NCBI RefSeq assembly: GCF_002234615.1
Contig: NZ_NMQW01000002.1
Location: forward strand, 372,001 to 436,000
Origin: Paenibacillus rigui
GTDB taxonomy: Bacteria > Bacillota > Bacilli > Paenibacillales > NBRC-103111
Length of the DNA stretch: 64,000 nt
Direction: 5' to 3'
Part shown: positions 16,857 through 27,094 of the stretch, in pieces
How positions within the stretch are numbered: the first letter of the stretch is position 1
How the letters are laid out: each line of letters starts with the position of its first letter
Position numbers and translations under genes: made by a program
Notes under the pieces: generated by a model
Told to the model about the DNA's origin: nothing
Database searches by the model: none
The model's input: the letters and a program-made list of their open reading frames with translations, nothing else

Positions 16857-19214
16857 TTATATCGTTTCCACAACTTTCGTTTCTGCACTAAACGATTGCT
16901 TCTCGGCTATCAATACATACGTTCGACCTTGAACCGCTTCGAATTCCGTTACATACTCCTCAATCCGGGCTGCAACCTGCTGGCCCGCTTCCGTTTTCAC
17001 AGAAAGCGGAGCCTCGGGATGCCGGCACGTAACCCGGCACTGCTGTGTGCGGTTTGCCCTAATGACACAACGGATTAGTTGCCCATCCTCCCATTCCATA
17101 TCGAGCTCAAAGCCGCCTCGTGCGCGCAACCCGCTGAATTTGCCTGTCTGCCAGGCGGCAGGCAGGCACGGAAGCAGTGTAAGCTGCCCGCGATGCGACT
17201 GCAGCAGCATCTCGGCAATACCGGCGGCCCCTCCGAAATTACCATCGATTTGGAACGGCGGGTGATTGTCAAACAGATTCGGCAGCGTGGAGTTCGTCAG
17301 CAGCAGCCGAAGATGCTCATACGCCTGCTCGCTTTCCTCAAGCCGGGCAAAGAAATTGATAATCCAGGCCCGGCTCCAGCCGGTGTGGCCTCCACCATGC
17401 TCCAGCCTGCGCTCCAAGGTCCGCTTGGCCGCCTCCGCCCATTCCGGCGTCTCGCGAACATGAATGATTTCCCCCGGATGCAATGCGAATAGATGGGAGA
17501 TATGGCGGTGACCCGGATGTACCTCATCCCAGTCCTCTACCCATTCCTGCAGCTGCCCATGCTTGCCGATTTGCGGCTTCGGCAGCTTCTTCAGCACTTG
17601 CTCCCACTGCTCCCGAACCGGGTCGCCCGGTTGAACAATTTCGGAAGCATCAAGACATGCCCGGATTAAGGAATAGACAATTTGTGTATCCATCGAAGCC
17701 CCGATACTGAGACAGCCCACACTGCCGTCAGCACCTATAAATTTATTTTCCGGCGATGGCGACGGACCTGTAATCAGGCGCCCCTTGTCATCCTCGAACA
17801 AATAATCGAGGAAAAACTCGGCCGCTTCCTTCATCACCGGGTAGGCTTTATCCCGGAGGAAGCCTTTGTCCAGGCCGAACCGGTAATGCTCCCATAGATG
17901 AAGTGACAGCCACGCCGCTCCCATAGGCCAGATCGAGCCCGGCATAAAGTTCCCTTCGATCTGTGTAGCGCCCCACATATCGGTATTGTGATGGGCAACA
18001 AACCCGCGACAGCCGTATACCGTTTGTGCGGTTCGTCTCCCATTCGGCCGCATTCGCTCGATTAAATCGAACAAGGGCTCATGACACTCGGCCAAGTTGC
18101 ATATTTCGGCGTGCCAGTAATTCATTTCTGTATTAATGTTGATCGTATATTTGGACTCCCATGGAGGAGTGAAGCTTTCGTTCCATATGCCTTGCAGATT
18201 CGCCGGATTGGAGCCGGGACGAGAGCTTGCCATAAGCAGATAACGCCCATATTGGAAATATAACGCGATGAGCTTCGGATCCTCGCCTCCCTCTTTAAAG
18301 CGCTGCAGCCGGACATCGGTCGCTGGAAACGCCGTTTCGCCATCATCCTTGCCTAATTCAAGCTTCACCCTTTGAAATTTACCGACATGGTCGGATACAT
18401 GGTCCTGCTTCACCTTCGTATATCCCTTGGCAGCCGCTGCATCCAACTGCTTAATGCATTCCGCCTGCGGATCGGCATAACGGAAGGTCGTAGCCGCAGA
18501 CACGTAGAAGGTTATCGCATCCGCTTGACGAACCGTGAGGAAGTCGCCGATGACCTGGACAGAACCGCCTTCTGGAACGGCTTTAACCGCCGTGCAGAAC
18601 ATAACCCCGTTTTTCCCGCATTCCCCGCTCATTGCGATCGTATCAGGTGAGATGAACTGTGTCCCTTCGTCAAATGGCCGGCGGCTCAAATTGAGCCGGA
18701 TATTAAGCTTGGCTGGCCATTGACAAGTCAACCGGATGACGATAACTTGATCGACCGCACTGCTGAACAGCTCCCGTTCGTGCAGCATTTCATTCAAGCA
18801 ATAGCTGACATGAGCAATGCCTTGTTCGATGTCCAAATCTCGATAATAATTCGAGATCATCTTCTTCTCGCCGTCATGGTAAAATTGCAGATCCCCAAGA
18901 GGCTGGTATGGATGCAGAGATTTAGGGATCGACATCAAGCCCATTTGGGCCAGCTCCTCGGCCTCAATCTGCTTGCCTTTCATTAACAACCGGCGGACTT
19001 CCGGAAAATAGGTTGCCCCATCCGGGTTATCCCCGGCGACCGGCCCTCCATACCATACGGAATCTTCGTTCAGCTGCAGACGCTCCTGATTCACTTTACC
19101 GAAAATCATCGCACCTAGACGGCCGTTGCCGATTGGCATTGCCTCAGTCCACGCTCTGGCCGGCTTCTCATACCATAACTTTGAGCTTCCAACGGATTTG
19201 CGCACTTGTTCCAT
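16857..19214 (-). CDS. GH95 alpha-L-fucosidase / alpha-L-galactosidase (copy 1)
   Basis: 785 residues, full GH95 length. The N-terminal beta domain has [10 protein letters not shown] and [11 protein letters not shown], followed by the (alpha/alpha)6 barrel. Expected catalytic groups are present: Asn359 and Asn361 in NINTEMNYW, the general acid Glu ~489 in SPSPENKF, and Asp ~657 in [11 protein letters not shown]95 enzymes invert configuration at alpha-1,2-linked L-fucose or at L-galactose. There is no signal peptide, unlike secreted family members. ATG 19214 has GAGGAGAG upstream. It is the last gene of the ABC transporter operon, 29 bp after the DUF5060 gene and ahead of a terminator. It is clearly different from the second GH95 at 34.7-37.2 kb, suggesting two linkages or two sugars. 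Confidence 0.95.
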   Translation of the reverse strand: MEQVRKSVGSSKLWYEKPARAWTEAMPIGNGRLGAMIFGKVNQERLQLNEDSVWYGGPVAGDNPDGATYFPEVRRLLMKGKQIEAEELAQMGLMSIPKSLHPYQPLGDLQFYHDGEKKMISNYYRDLDIEQGIAHVSYCLNEMLHERELFSSAVDQVIVIRLTCQWPAKLNIRLNLSRRPFDEGTQFISPDTIAMSGECGKNGVMFCTAVKAVPEGGSVQVIGDFLTVRQADAITFYVSAATTFRYADPQAECIKQLDAAAAKGYTKVKQDHVSDHVGKFQRVKLELGKDDGETAFPATDVRLQRFKEGGEDPKLIALYFQYGRYLLMASSRPGSNPANLQGIWNESFTPPWESKYTININTEMNYWHAEICNLAECHEPLFDLIERMRPNGRRTAQTVYGCRGFVAHHNTDMWGATQIEGNFMPGSIWPMGAAWLSLHLWEHYRFGLDKGFLRDKAYPVMKEAAEFFLDYLFEDDKGRLITGPSPSPENKFIGADGSVGCLSIGASMDTQIVYSLIRACLDASEIVQPGDPVREQWEQVLKKLPKPQIGKHGQLQEWVEDWDEVHPGHRHISHLFALHPGEIIHVRETPEWAEAAKRTLERRLEHGGGHTGWSRAWIINFFARLEESEQAYEHLRLLLTNSTLPNLFDNHPPFQIDGNFGGAAGIAEMLLQSHRGQLTLLPCLPAAWQTGKFSGLRARGGFELDMEWEDGQLIRCVIRANRTQQCRVTCRHPEAPLSVKTEAGQQVAARIEEYVTEFEAVQGRTYVLIAEKQSFSAETKVVETI

Positions 19215-19243
19215 GAGTCGATCTCTCCTCGTACAAGTAATTT

Positions 19244-20704
19244 TTATGAATGCTCTGACACTTTTCGCAGGCGTAACGCATAATAGAGCCGCCCTGGCAG
19301 TTCAATACGGAAACGGCCTTCGAAGCTTTCTTGCAGCGGAGTAACCGTAAGATTCCATGTATCGATGACATCGGCCTTGTATTTCCCCTCAGGCAGTGCG
19401 AATTCCCTATAGGCAAACTGGTGCGGACCGAAATACTGAAGATAGTACGCGCCCCGTATTTCCAGTGTAGCGGCATCCAGCCGGCCGCTGCTGTATGCCA
19501 TAGACTCCGGGGCCTCGTACAAAAGCTCCCGCAAGAATTGAATCCGGGGTATACTCTCCCCCTTCAGCTCACCGCCCTGTTCATGCCATAACGGCGTATC
19601 TTCACGCACATAGGATTCACAGTAGGCTGCATAACCGCCGCGGAAGTAGCCCTCCCATAAGCGGCTCACTATTTCCTCCGCTGTCAGGCTGCCCCATCGG
19701 CTCTCCAGATTGCCTTCACAGCCGCATTCTTCCATAACAACGGGCTTACCGAATTGCTTGGCGCATTCCGAAGCGATCCGGACCTCGGGGGTGCGAAGAG
19801 AAACGTGGGTTATCCAATGGGCTCCGTAATCGAAACGTGAACCGGTATGTTGGATAGAACGCAAATGAGCACCGCAATCCAGCTCCTGCACCCATCGTCC
19901 CAGCCGATGCCAATCCTCCGGGGTCTTCTCTTCCATTGCTTCCGCTTCATAACCAAGCGACCACCAAACATTGCGGTAGGCCCCAAACCGGGCAATGACA
20001 TAACGCAGGTAAAGCTCCGCCGCTTCGGGAGGAATGAGCTCGCAGCCATACCCTGCCTCTCCGCCCGGATGAAACAATAGCAATTCCGCCTCGATCCCGA
20101 TTGCAGCCAGCTGCTGTACCCTTTGCTCCAAATGAGTGTAATAGTCCGGACAAGGCCTCATCCAATCCAAGTCTCTGTCCTTGCTTGACATGCGTTCGAA
20201 CGGCTCCAGCACCTTGCCCTCTAGAAGAAGATGGTATTGTCTGGGAAGGATAAGCATCCGGACCTTGTTAAAAGGAGAACGCTGAAGTGAATTTAACGTC
20301 TGTTCCTGAAGCCGATCGCTTTGCCGATGCCATTCATAGCAATTCGTCCCGAAAGGGATAAAGCGCGTACCGTCCGCATATTGAAAATGAACCGCGTCCC
20401 CGATCCGGACGGGTCCATGATTCTCAGGCGACGCCGTGGTGCATTCAAACGTTCCTCCGATCCCATTCAAATCAGGATGGCTGCTGGAGGTGATGTATGT
20501 CCAAGTCCCTTCTTCCGTTGGCATAAACCGGATGAGCCAGCTCCCATTCGCATCATAAAAGCCTTCCGCTTCTGCAAAAGCTGTTCCATGCCGGAATTGG
20601 GCAGACAGCTGAATCCCGGTAAACGGATTGTCAAGGAACGCCTCATTTGCCTTCAGCTTCAATTCAAATATTCCCCAGCGCTCCACTGCCTTGCTGCAGT
20701 TCAG
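19244..20704 (-). CDS. DUF5060/DUF4038 apiosidase-like glycosidase (copy 1), probable CTG start
   Basis: About 486 residues. An N-terminal DUF5060 beta-sandwich ([25 protein letters not shown]) is followed by a DUF4038-type TIM barrel ([25 protein letters not shown]) and a C-terminal beta domain ([12 protein letters not shown]). DUF4038 includes the GH140 apiosidases of pectin breakdown. Candidate acid/base is Glu ~253 in [10 protein letters not shown], where the Asn normally before the Glu is Tyr; candidate nucleophile is Glu ~326 in [15 protein letters not shown] 20686 lacks a nearby ribosome binding site, whereas CTG 20704 lies six bases after GAAGGAGGGG and gives an N-terminus ([11 protein letters not shown]) alignable with copy 2 (MNHSEVKRKVEQWG). 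Substrate unknown; apiose or furanose sugars are possible. Confidence 0.82.
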   Translation of the reverse strand: MNCSKAVERWGIFELKLKANEAFLDNPFTGIQLSAQFRHGTAFAEAEGFYDANGSWLIRFMPTEEGTWTYITSSSHPDLNGIGGTFECTTASPENHGPVRIGDAVHFQYADGTRFIPFGTNCYEWHRQSDRLQEQTLNSLQRSPFNKVRMLILPRQYHLLLEGKVLEPFERMSSKDRDLDWMRPCPDYYTHLEQRVQQLAAIGIEAELLLFHPGGEAGYGCELIPPEAAELYLRYVIARFGAYRNVWWSLGYEAEAMEEKTPEDWHRLGRWVQELDCGAHLRSIQHTGSRFDYGAHWITHVSLRTPEVRIASECAKQFGKPVVMEECGCEGNLESRWGSLTAEEIVSRLWEGYFRGGYAAYCESYVREDTPLWHEQGGELKGESIPRIQFLRELLYEAPESMAYSSGRLDAATLEIRGAYYLQYFGPHQFAYREFALPEGKYKADVIDTWNLTVTPLQESFEGRFRIELPGRLYYALRLRKVSEHS

Positions 20705-20788
20705 TCGTATCCCCTCCTTCTCATGGTAACTGGTTCGCAGTCATCCTATGATTTTCTCATGCCATACTCTCCCTAAATGGCCGCCGGT

Positions 20789-22219
20789 TCAAGCGATCGT
20801 CACACGCAAAGCGAAATAAGGCTTGCCAGGGAGCCGGATACGGGCTTTCCCGCTGCAGGTCCCTTCCATATGCTCGATAGTCATGTTCCACGTATCGATG
20901 AATTCCAGCTTGTACCTTTGATCCTCAGAAAGCTCCAATGTGTAATAAACAGGCTGGCGCCGTCCGAAATAATAAAGCCCGTAAGTGCCATCCTGCTTTG
21001 CCTGTATCCAATCCGCAGGGCCTTCTTCCATGAAACGTCGCAAGAAAGCTATACGTTCCACCGCTTCCCCGTACAAAACCCCTCCGGTTGAAATCCATGC
21101 CCTTGTCGCCATGCCGTTAAACGATTCGCCGTGACCGACGCTTCCTCCCCTGGACATCGCCTCCCAAAACCGGTGAGTCAATTCCTGACCGGATATATTG
21201 CCCCATCGTCTCGAGCTGTTGCCTTCATAGGAGATTTCATCAATGACGACAGGCTTGGGACATGCAGCACGCCAGTCCGTCGTCAGCTCGGGGTCCCAAT
21301 GCTGTATGCTTTGGTGCGTAATCCACGGCTTGTTGAAATCATACAGCATAGACGATTTATACATCTTCGTTCCATTATGAATCGAGCGGAGATGCTCATA
21401 AGGATCGTTACGCCGAACGTACTGGATCAGACGGTCCCAGTCGTCCACCGTTTTATTTTTGTTAAAATCATATTCATTCGACAGTGACCACCATACATTC
21501 CGGTAAGCGGCCAGCCGAGAGATCACATATTTCAAGTAAAACGTGTCTTCCTCCCAGCTCATGCCGTCAAAGCCCCAATGCCCCTTATCGTACGGGTGAA
21601 AAAGCACAAGATCGGCTTCGATGCCGAGCCGCTGCAAATCGTCCAGCCGCCTTTCCAAATGACGGAAGAACGAAGGATTAAACCGTGTCCTATCCACGTC
21701 CTCGGGGCACGTTCCCGCAAAAGCAATTGCTGGAGGACACATGTCGCGGGTCGGCAGGAGGCACATCCGGATTTTATTGAAGGGCGACGTCTGCAAGGTT
21801 TGCAGCGTCAGCTCCTCCAGCTGCTCATCCATGTCATGGGTCCAATGGTAACAGGTCGTACCGAATGGAAGGTACCGCTTGCCGTCCTCATAGACAAACC
21901 CGAACCGCAGGTTCACCCGGACAGGACCATGGTTGCCTTTTGACGGCCCAACACAGTTAAATTCGCCTGACAGGCCATGAAGCTGCGGGCAATTGCTCCG
22001 TGTAACATAACTCCAGGCTCCGGTCCGGTCGGGCATAAATCGAATGCGATACTTGCCTTCTCCGTCGTAGAAGCCGTCGGCTTCTACAACCCGGTTCTTA
22101 AATTGAAATCGTGCGCCGAACGTTACTTCCTGAAACGGATTGCCCTCGGAGGGTCCCTCCAGGGTCAGCTCCCATCTTCCCCATTGCTCCACTTTCCGTT
22201 TCACTTCAGAATGATTCAT
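20789..22219 (-). CDS. DUF5060/DUF4038 apiosidase-like glycosidase (copy 2)
   Basis: 476 residues, same three-part layout as the next gene: DUF5060 (about 10-95), DUF4038-like TIM barrel (about 105-400; YLPFGTTCYHWTHD, NKIRMCLLPTRD, LVLFHPYDKGHWGF) and C-terminal beta domain (IDTWNMTIEHME). The canonical pair is intact: Glu ~249 in WWSLSNEYD as acid/base and Glu ~328 in PVVIDEISYEGN as nucleophile. The family includes GH140 apiosidases and related endo- or exo-glycosidases. ATG 22219 follows AAAAGGAGTGAGG. The gene lies 41 bp after the second permease, so it is co-transcribed with the transporter. No signal peptide. The two copies are about as long as each other but clearly diverged. Confidence 0.85.
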   Translation of the reverse strand: MNHSEVKRKVEQWGRWELTLEGPSEGNPFQEVTFGARFQFKNRVVEADGFYDGEGKYRIRFMPDRTGAWSYVTRSNCPQLHGLSGEFNCVGPSKGNHGPVRVNLRFGFVYEDGKRYLPFGTTCYHWTHDMDEQLEELTLQTLQTSPFNKIRMCLLPTRDMCPPAIAFAGTCPEDVDRTRFNPSFFRHLERRLDDLQRLGIEADLVLFHPYDKGHWGFDGMSWEEDTFYLKYVISRLAAYRNVWWSLSNEYDFNKNKTVDDWDRLIQYVRRNDPYEHLRSIHNGTKMYKSSMLYDFNKPWITHQSIQHWDPELTTDWRAACPKPVVIDEISYEGNSSRRWGNISGQELTHRFWEAMSRGGSVGHGESFNGMATRAWISTGGVLYGEAVERIAFLRRFMEEGPADWIQAKQDGTYGLYYFGRRQPVYYTLELSEDQRYKLEFIDTWNMTIEHMEGTCSGKARIRLPGKPYFALRVTIA

Positions 22220-22260
22220 GATTTGTTCCTCACTCCTTTTACACCGCCGATGGGTTGCCG

Positions 22261-23151
22261 TTACTTAATGCCCGAATGAGCCATGGTGGCGATAACCTTA
22301 CTCTGGAACATGAGAAACGTAATCATATTGGGCAGGAACAACAGCATCGCTGCCGCTGCTGCGGCCCCTTGACGCGCCACATTATTGGCCATCCCCGTCG
22401 TCAGCGTATCGATATAGAACGGAAAGGTTTTCATTTCTTCATCCTGCATGAATAAGCTGGAGGTTTCTGTATTGGTCCAGGCACCTTGGAATGCAATAAT
22501 AGCAATCGTCGCAATTGCCGGCATAATGACCGGAATAACGATCCGGACAAATAGGGTAAACTCCCTCGCACCATCCATTTTGGCCGAATCCAGCAGTTCG
22601 TCCGGTACCTGATCGATGAACTGCTTCATTAGAAAGACCCCGGTCGGCACTGCGACCAAAGGCAGCACGTGACCTAAGTACGTATTCATAATCCCCAGCT
22701 TGCTGACGACCAAATACCTCGGAATCAGAACGGTTTCCGGCACGAAGACCAAAGTAAGCAGAATGGTGGCAAACACCAGCTTATGGCCTGGAAACTTATG
22801 CTTGGATATCGGATAAGCGCACATCGCGCTGACCAATGTGATAAGAAATACGCCCAAGGCAGTCACGACAATACTGTTAAACATATACCGTGTAACCGGA
22901 ACGGCTGTCCCTTTGGTAATGGCAAGCAGCTCCAAAAAGTTTTGGACCGAGGGATGCCGTACAAAAATATTAGGCGGATAAACGAACAGTTCCTGATAAG
23001 GCTTAAACGCATGGTTCAAAATGTACACAATCGGCAGGAGCATAAAGATGCTGAGTAAGACAAGGAACACTGCCGATACCTTCTCGAACGTACTGAGCCG
23101 TTTCAGCCTCGACCGTCGCCGCCAAGGAAGGAGCTTGCCGAGCGCGCTCAT
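22261..23151 (-). CDS. Carbohydrate ABC transporter permease (MalG-like)
   Basis: 296 residues with six predicted membrane helices, e.g. VSAVFLVLLSIFMLLPIVYI near residue 30. The EAA loop that contacts the ATPase is around DGAREFTLFVRIVIPVIMP, and the MalG-type C-terminus is present. It forms the membrane channel with the upstream permease and takes substrate from the large binding protein. ATG 23151 lies immediately after the previous stop, with AAGGAGGGCG upstream, so the two permeases are tightly coupled. Specificity for an oligosaccharide is inferred from the operon. Confidence 0.94.
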   Translation of the reverse strand: MSALGKLLPWRRRSRLKRLSTFEKVSAVFLVLLSIFMLLPIVYILNHAFKPYQELFVYPPNIFVRHPSVQNFLELLAITKGTAVPVTRYMFNSIVVTALGVFLITLVSAMCAYPISKHKFPGHKLVFATILLTLVFVPETVLIPRYLVVSKLGIMNTYLGHVLPLVAVPTGVFLMKQFIDQVPDELLDSAKMDGAREFTLFVRIVIPVIMPAIATIAIIAFQGAWTNTETSSLFMQDEEMKTFPFYIDTLTTGMANNVARQGAAAAAAMLLFLPNMITFLMFQSKVIATMAHSGIK

Positions 23152-24126
23152 CTATTCGCCCTCCTTCGTGCCGAACAGCTTATTCGCCAGCTTGTTGGCC
23201 AAATACACAATCAGCAGCAGAACTACGGATAAAGCCGTCGCATAGCCGAGCTCAAACCGCTTAAAGCCATAATCGTCTATTTGACTGACAATCATATGGC
23301 CCGCATACTGCGGCGTTGGATTCATGCCAGATAAGCTGGACCCGATCCCGCTCGATTGAATGGCCCCGACGATCGCCATAACCGCGCCGAACAGCATTTG
23401 CGGCTTGGTTGACGGAATCGTAATGTACCATATTTCTTCCAGCCTGCTGCGAATGCCGTCCAGTCTTCCGGCCTCATAAAGCTCCGGATTGACATTGAGA
23501 ATACCAGCCAACATCGCCAGAAAGCCGATCCCCATACTTTTCCACAAAGTAACGAGTACCATCGATTGCATCAAATGCTCCTTGCTCGTCACCCACAGCA
23601 CCGGCTCACTAATGAGACCGGCATTGAGGAGGAAGCTGTTCAGATAACCGATCCGGTCACTCGACAGCAGCGGCGTCCAAATAATGCTCATCGCCACCAA
23701 CCCGGCCAAGGAAGGCGTGTACAATGCCAATGTAAACCACTTCCGGTAAATCCCCGGCAGGATCGAAATCAGCCAAGCCAGCAGGAAGGCGCATACATAG
23801 CCTCCCGGGCCGACAATCAGTGCAAATGTGATCGTATTCGGCAGCGCATACTTGATCAGCAGCAGGTCCTGCGACAGCATATATCTGAAATTGTCCCAGC
23901 CGATAAACCGGGGCGTTTCCAGTGCGTTATAGTACATAAAGCTCAGTACAATAGCTGATAAGACGGGGATGAGAATAAAGATAATGAAACAAGCCATGAA
24001 GGGCGCGATGAATAAATACGAAGCCCGGTAAGCCCAAAGCGTCTTCAAAGCGTCAACCCATCTTTTTTTCAATTTCATCGTGGACGTATGCGCATTTTGC
24101 AGCACAGGCGCTTCATGATTTAACAT
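23152..24126 (-). CDS. Carbohydrate ABC transporter permease (MalF-like)
   Basis: 324 residues with six predicted membrane helices starting at YLFIAPFMACFIIFILIPVL. The EAA loop is DGIRSRLEEIWYITIPSTKP. It resembles the MalF-side permeases of the CUT1 sugar transporters. ATG 24126, behind AAGGAGTGG, overlaps the end of the binding-protein gene by 14 bp. The order ATPase, binding protein, MalF-like, MalG-like is complete here. Confidence 0.94.
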   Translation of the reverse strand: MLNHEAPVLQNAHTSTMKLKKRWVDALKTLWAYRASYLFIAPFMACFIIFILIPVLSAIVLSFMYYNALETPRFIGWDNFRYMLSQDLLLIKYALPNTITFALIVGPGGYVCAFLLAWLISILPGIYRKWFTLALYTPSLAGLVAMSIIWTPLLSSDRIGYLNSFLLNAGLISEPVLWVTSKEHLMQSMVLVTLWKSMGIGFLAMLAGILNVNPELYEAGRLDGIRSRLEEIWYITIPSTKPQMLFGAVMAIVGAIQSSGIGSSLSGMNPTPQYAGHMIVSQIDDYGFKRFELGYATALSVVLLLIVYLANKLANKLFGTKEGE

Positions 24127-27073
24127 ACTTATCCACTCCTTCCCAAGGCCTCGTAATGGTCGGCAAATTCAAGGACCTAACGACGTTGCCATTAGAATCA
24201 ATATAATGGAATTCCTGCATTTTACGTTTCATTTCACGGTCAATTTCGGTGATCGCCATTTCGAGTGAGGTTCGGTAATTCATCCCGTCCACTACGGTCC
24301 GGTTCCACGCGTTCAGAATCTCCCGGTCCATGTAATAGCTTCCCGGCGAATTCGGAATTTCTCTGAACCATCTCCACTGCTCCAAGATCGCCTTGATATC
24401 ATCACTCTTCCAAGGCAGCTTTACAAAGGCCTCGATATTGGAGGTATACCAACGGAAGGTGACGCCGTTCAACGTTTCAAGATCTGTTCCGTATCGTTCC
24501 TGTGTCTCTGCGGAGGTCCACCATTTGAGGAACTCCCAGCTTTCCTTCGCTTTCTTCGTTTGCTTGAAAATTGCCGACGATTGCATGCCCCCGCCGAGCC
24601 AGCGCGCCACGGTCCCATCCTCCTGCTGTACGCCTGGAATCGGAGCGACGCCCCACCAGCCGTTCAGCTCCGGAGCGGCCACGGTCAGCTGTAAATACGT
24701 GTTCAGATCGGCAACGCCAATCGGAATCGAGCCGTCGCGGAAGCGCTGGAAGAAGCTGTCTACCTTTTGATCGACCGCATATTTGTTCTGCAAATCCGTC
24801 CATTTCTTAAAGGCGTCAAAGCCTTTTTCCGAATTCAGGCCCGACTTGGAGCCATCCTTCGTAATATATTCGGCTCCGTTCTGCTGAAAGAACGCATTAT
24901 GCTCAATGGTCGAGAAGTTCATTCCGTTCTGTTGAAGAACAGGGAGCATTTTATACAAATCATCCCATGTATTCGGCACCTGCAAGCCCAAGCTTTGCAA
25001 AATGTCTTTACGGTAGTACAGCACCTGGAACGTCTGTGTCTCCGGCACACCGTAATAACCTCCGTTATAATAGAAAGGGGTCCACGAGCCGGGAGCGAAT
25101 CGTTTATAAAACTCATCGAAATCGGAAAATTGCTTTAAGTCATAAATGCCATTTCGAATTGCATAGTCAAAAGGCAAATCCTGCGGAAGCCCCAAGGCCA
25201 CGTCCGGCGCAATGCCAGCTGCGTTCATGAGCAGCAGCAGCTTTTCATCCGGCAGCAGATTGACCTTTACCTTGATCCCGGTCTTCGCCGTGAAGCTCTC
25301 ATCCGCCAGACCCTGCAGCAAATTCACATAGTCCCGCCCCCGGTACATCCATACATTCAGCACGCTGTCGTCCATTTCACTCAGCTTTTCCTTGGACTTG
25401 AACGAGTTGAAAAAGGTAACGACAGAGCCCTCGAGTTTCTCCCAAAACGTCGCTTCCATCTTCGGAAACGGTTTATCGATAGGCGCGATGTAGATCCGGT
25501 CCAGCTGCAGCGGCTGATAGCTAAGCTGCTTAATGAATTCGGCGACCTTGCCCTGCAGCGAGAACAATCGGCTGGATTGATACGGGATATCGTCCGGATT
25601 TTTGAGCAGCGCTTCCATATCCTTCCCGACCGTCACCATGCCTTGCGTTACGGCGTCCGGGCGTCCGTTGATCTTCTCCATACGCTCCCGCGTAGCTTGC
25701 AAATGATCCTTCACGCCTCGCAATTGCTCGACGAATCCGGGTAAATCCTTTTCCAAATCCCAGGTTCGGTTTTTGTCATCGACGCCGCCTGTCATTGTTT
25801 TCAGATCGCTGGACAGCTTAAAGATATCCCCGATCGTTTTCTCCAGCTCAAAAGCAATCGTTTTCAAAGGTGCCTGCGTTACCCTCATCGAGATCGTGTT
25901 CGGCCCCTTGTTCAAATAAAACTCATAGGGCTTTCCTTGCTCATCCCCGAGCGTAATCCCTTTCCAGCCGGAGGCATATAAAAAACGGTAAGCCTTCAGC
26001 TCGGCAAAAGGAACCTTTCCGTTAATCATGATCGTCCGGAAAGAAGACCGGTTCGAGGTAAACGCCTGCTGCGAGCGCATTGCGATTTTGTAGTAACCGC
26101 TTTCCGGCGCATCGAAGCTCCAGCTGACCTCCTGATTGCCTGATGACCAACGGGCGCCATCCAGCGTATTGTAAGTAATGTGGCCTAACTCATACGGCAC
26201 CGAGGCAATATCGTTATCGTACGCAAGCTGAATCGAGGAATCGTTCTTCCATTGAACCTGCTCCGCTTCAATCACGATCGGCTCTGCCTGTACAGGAGAT
26301 GCTGCGGCCGGCTGCCCGCTTCTCACTTTGGCGTAGCTGTCTGTTACGGCCGGCGCCTGCAGCGTAATGGCTTCTAGCGCCATTGCATCGCTGCCCGAGA
26401 ACCTTATGGTGTGCTTGCCCGGCTTCAAATACCAGAGCAGCGGATCCTCATAGGCCCCGGTCAAATCGCGCAGCTGCCAAGACAGCCAGCCGGATATATC
26501 CTCGGACATCGGACGGATATCATCGCCCTTGTCGTCCTTGCGGATCGGAAACTTATCCTTCCAATGCCTGTACAGCTCGATGGACTTCGACTCCAGAAAC
26601 GGATGACCGCCATCGACTGAAACGTTTAAAGCAATCGGCTTCCGGTTTCTCGTGTCCACGAAAGGGTGGTACGACAGCTCGATGCCATACAAGCCGCCCT
26701 GCTCCACATCAAACGTATACTCAATCCATTCGTCCCGCTGCGGGTTCCACACCAGCACATTGTCTTTACCCTGATAGGACCCGGCTGTGGCACTGGCTTG
26801 ATCCGACCGGCCCGAAAGCTTGGTACCCGGAATCGTAATTTTGCCCGTGTGTGCTGCCGAGGCCCCATCCTTTTTCCATTGTTCCAACACATCTACATAA
26901 TAAGGATCCAATGACTGGTTCCCTCTCGCTTCCATACCAGCGCCCGCCGCCTTCGTTGGTGCGTCCGACGGCAGGCTGCTGTCGGCAGCCAGGCCGGAAA
27001 GTGCGGGGCTGAGCATGAAGACGAGGGCCAGCACGGAAACCATCCATCGCCTGGTTCGCAGCAACGCCTTCAA
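24113..27073 (-). CDS. Giant solute-binding protein with N-terminal carbohydrate-binding-like domains
   Basis: About 986 residues, over twice the usual ~430-residue binding protein. A signal peptide (basic RTRRW, then VSVLALVFMLSPALSGLAAD) is present but has no lipobox cysteine, and I saw no cysteine elsewhere. Two beta-rich CBM35/CBM6-like regions follow: about 40-245 (WIEYTFDVEQGGLYGIELSY) and 265-415 (IVIEAEQVQWKNDSS, VSWSFDAPESGYYKIAMRS). A helical linker (about 420-560) leads to a type 1 sugar-binding domain (about 575-986; LNVWMYRGRDYVNLLQ, YYGVPETQTFQVLYYRKDIL). TTG 27073, six bases after CGGAGGG, is preferred over TTG 27094; ATG 27079 abuts the ribosome binding site. It is the only exported protein of the locus and should define what is imported. 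Confidence 0.9.
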   Translation of the reverse strand: MKALLRTRRWMVSVLALVFMLSPALSGLAADSSLPSDAPTKAAGAGMEARGNQSLDPYYVDVLEQWKKDGASAAHTGKITIPGTKLSGRSDQASATAGSYQGKDNVLVWNPQRDEWIEYTFDVEQGGLYGIELSYHPFVDTRNRKPIALNVSVDGGHPFLESKSIELYRHWKDKFPIRKDDKGDDIRPMSEDISGWLSWQLRDLTGAYEDPLLWYLKPGKHTIRFSGSDAMALEAITLQAPAVTDSYAKVRSGQPAAASPVQAEPIVIEAEQVQWKNDSSIQLAYDNDIASVPYELGHITYNTLDGARWSSGNQEVSWSFDAPESGYYKIAMRSQQAFTSNRSSFRTIMINGKVPFAELKAYRFLYASGWKGITLGDEQGKPYEFYLNKGPNTISMRVTQAPLKTIAFELEKTIGDIFKLSSDLKTMTGGVDDKNRTWDLEKDLPGFVEQLRGVKDHLQATRERMEKINGRPDAVTQGMVTVGKDMEALLKNPDDIPYQSSRLFSLQGKVAEFIKQLSYQPLQLDRIYIAPIDKPFPKMEATFWEKLEGSVVTFFNSFKSKEKLSEMDDSVLNVWMYRGRDYVNLLQGLADESFTAKTGIKVKVNLLPDEKLLLLMNAAGIAPDVALGLPQDLPFDYAIRNGIYDLKQFSDFDEFYKRFAPGSWTPFYYNGGYYGVPETQTFQVLYYRKDILQSLGLQVPNTWDDLYKMLPVLQQNGMNFSTIEHNAFFQQNGAEYITKDGSKSGLNSEKGFDAFKKWTDLQNKYAVDQKVDSFFQRFRDGSIPIGVADLNTYLQLTVAAPELNGWWGVAPIPGVQQEDGTVARWLGGGMQSSAIFKQTKKAKESWEFLKWWTSAETQERYGTDLETLNGVTFRWYTSNIEAFVKLPWKSDDIKAILEQWRWFREIPNSPGSYYMDREILNAWNRTVVDGMNYRTSLEMAITEIDREMKRKMQEFHYIDSNGNVVRSLNLPTITRPWEGVDKYVKS

Positions 27074-27094
27074 CTTCATCCCTCCGCTGAACAA

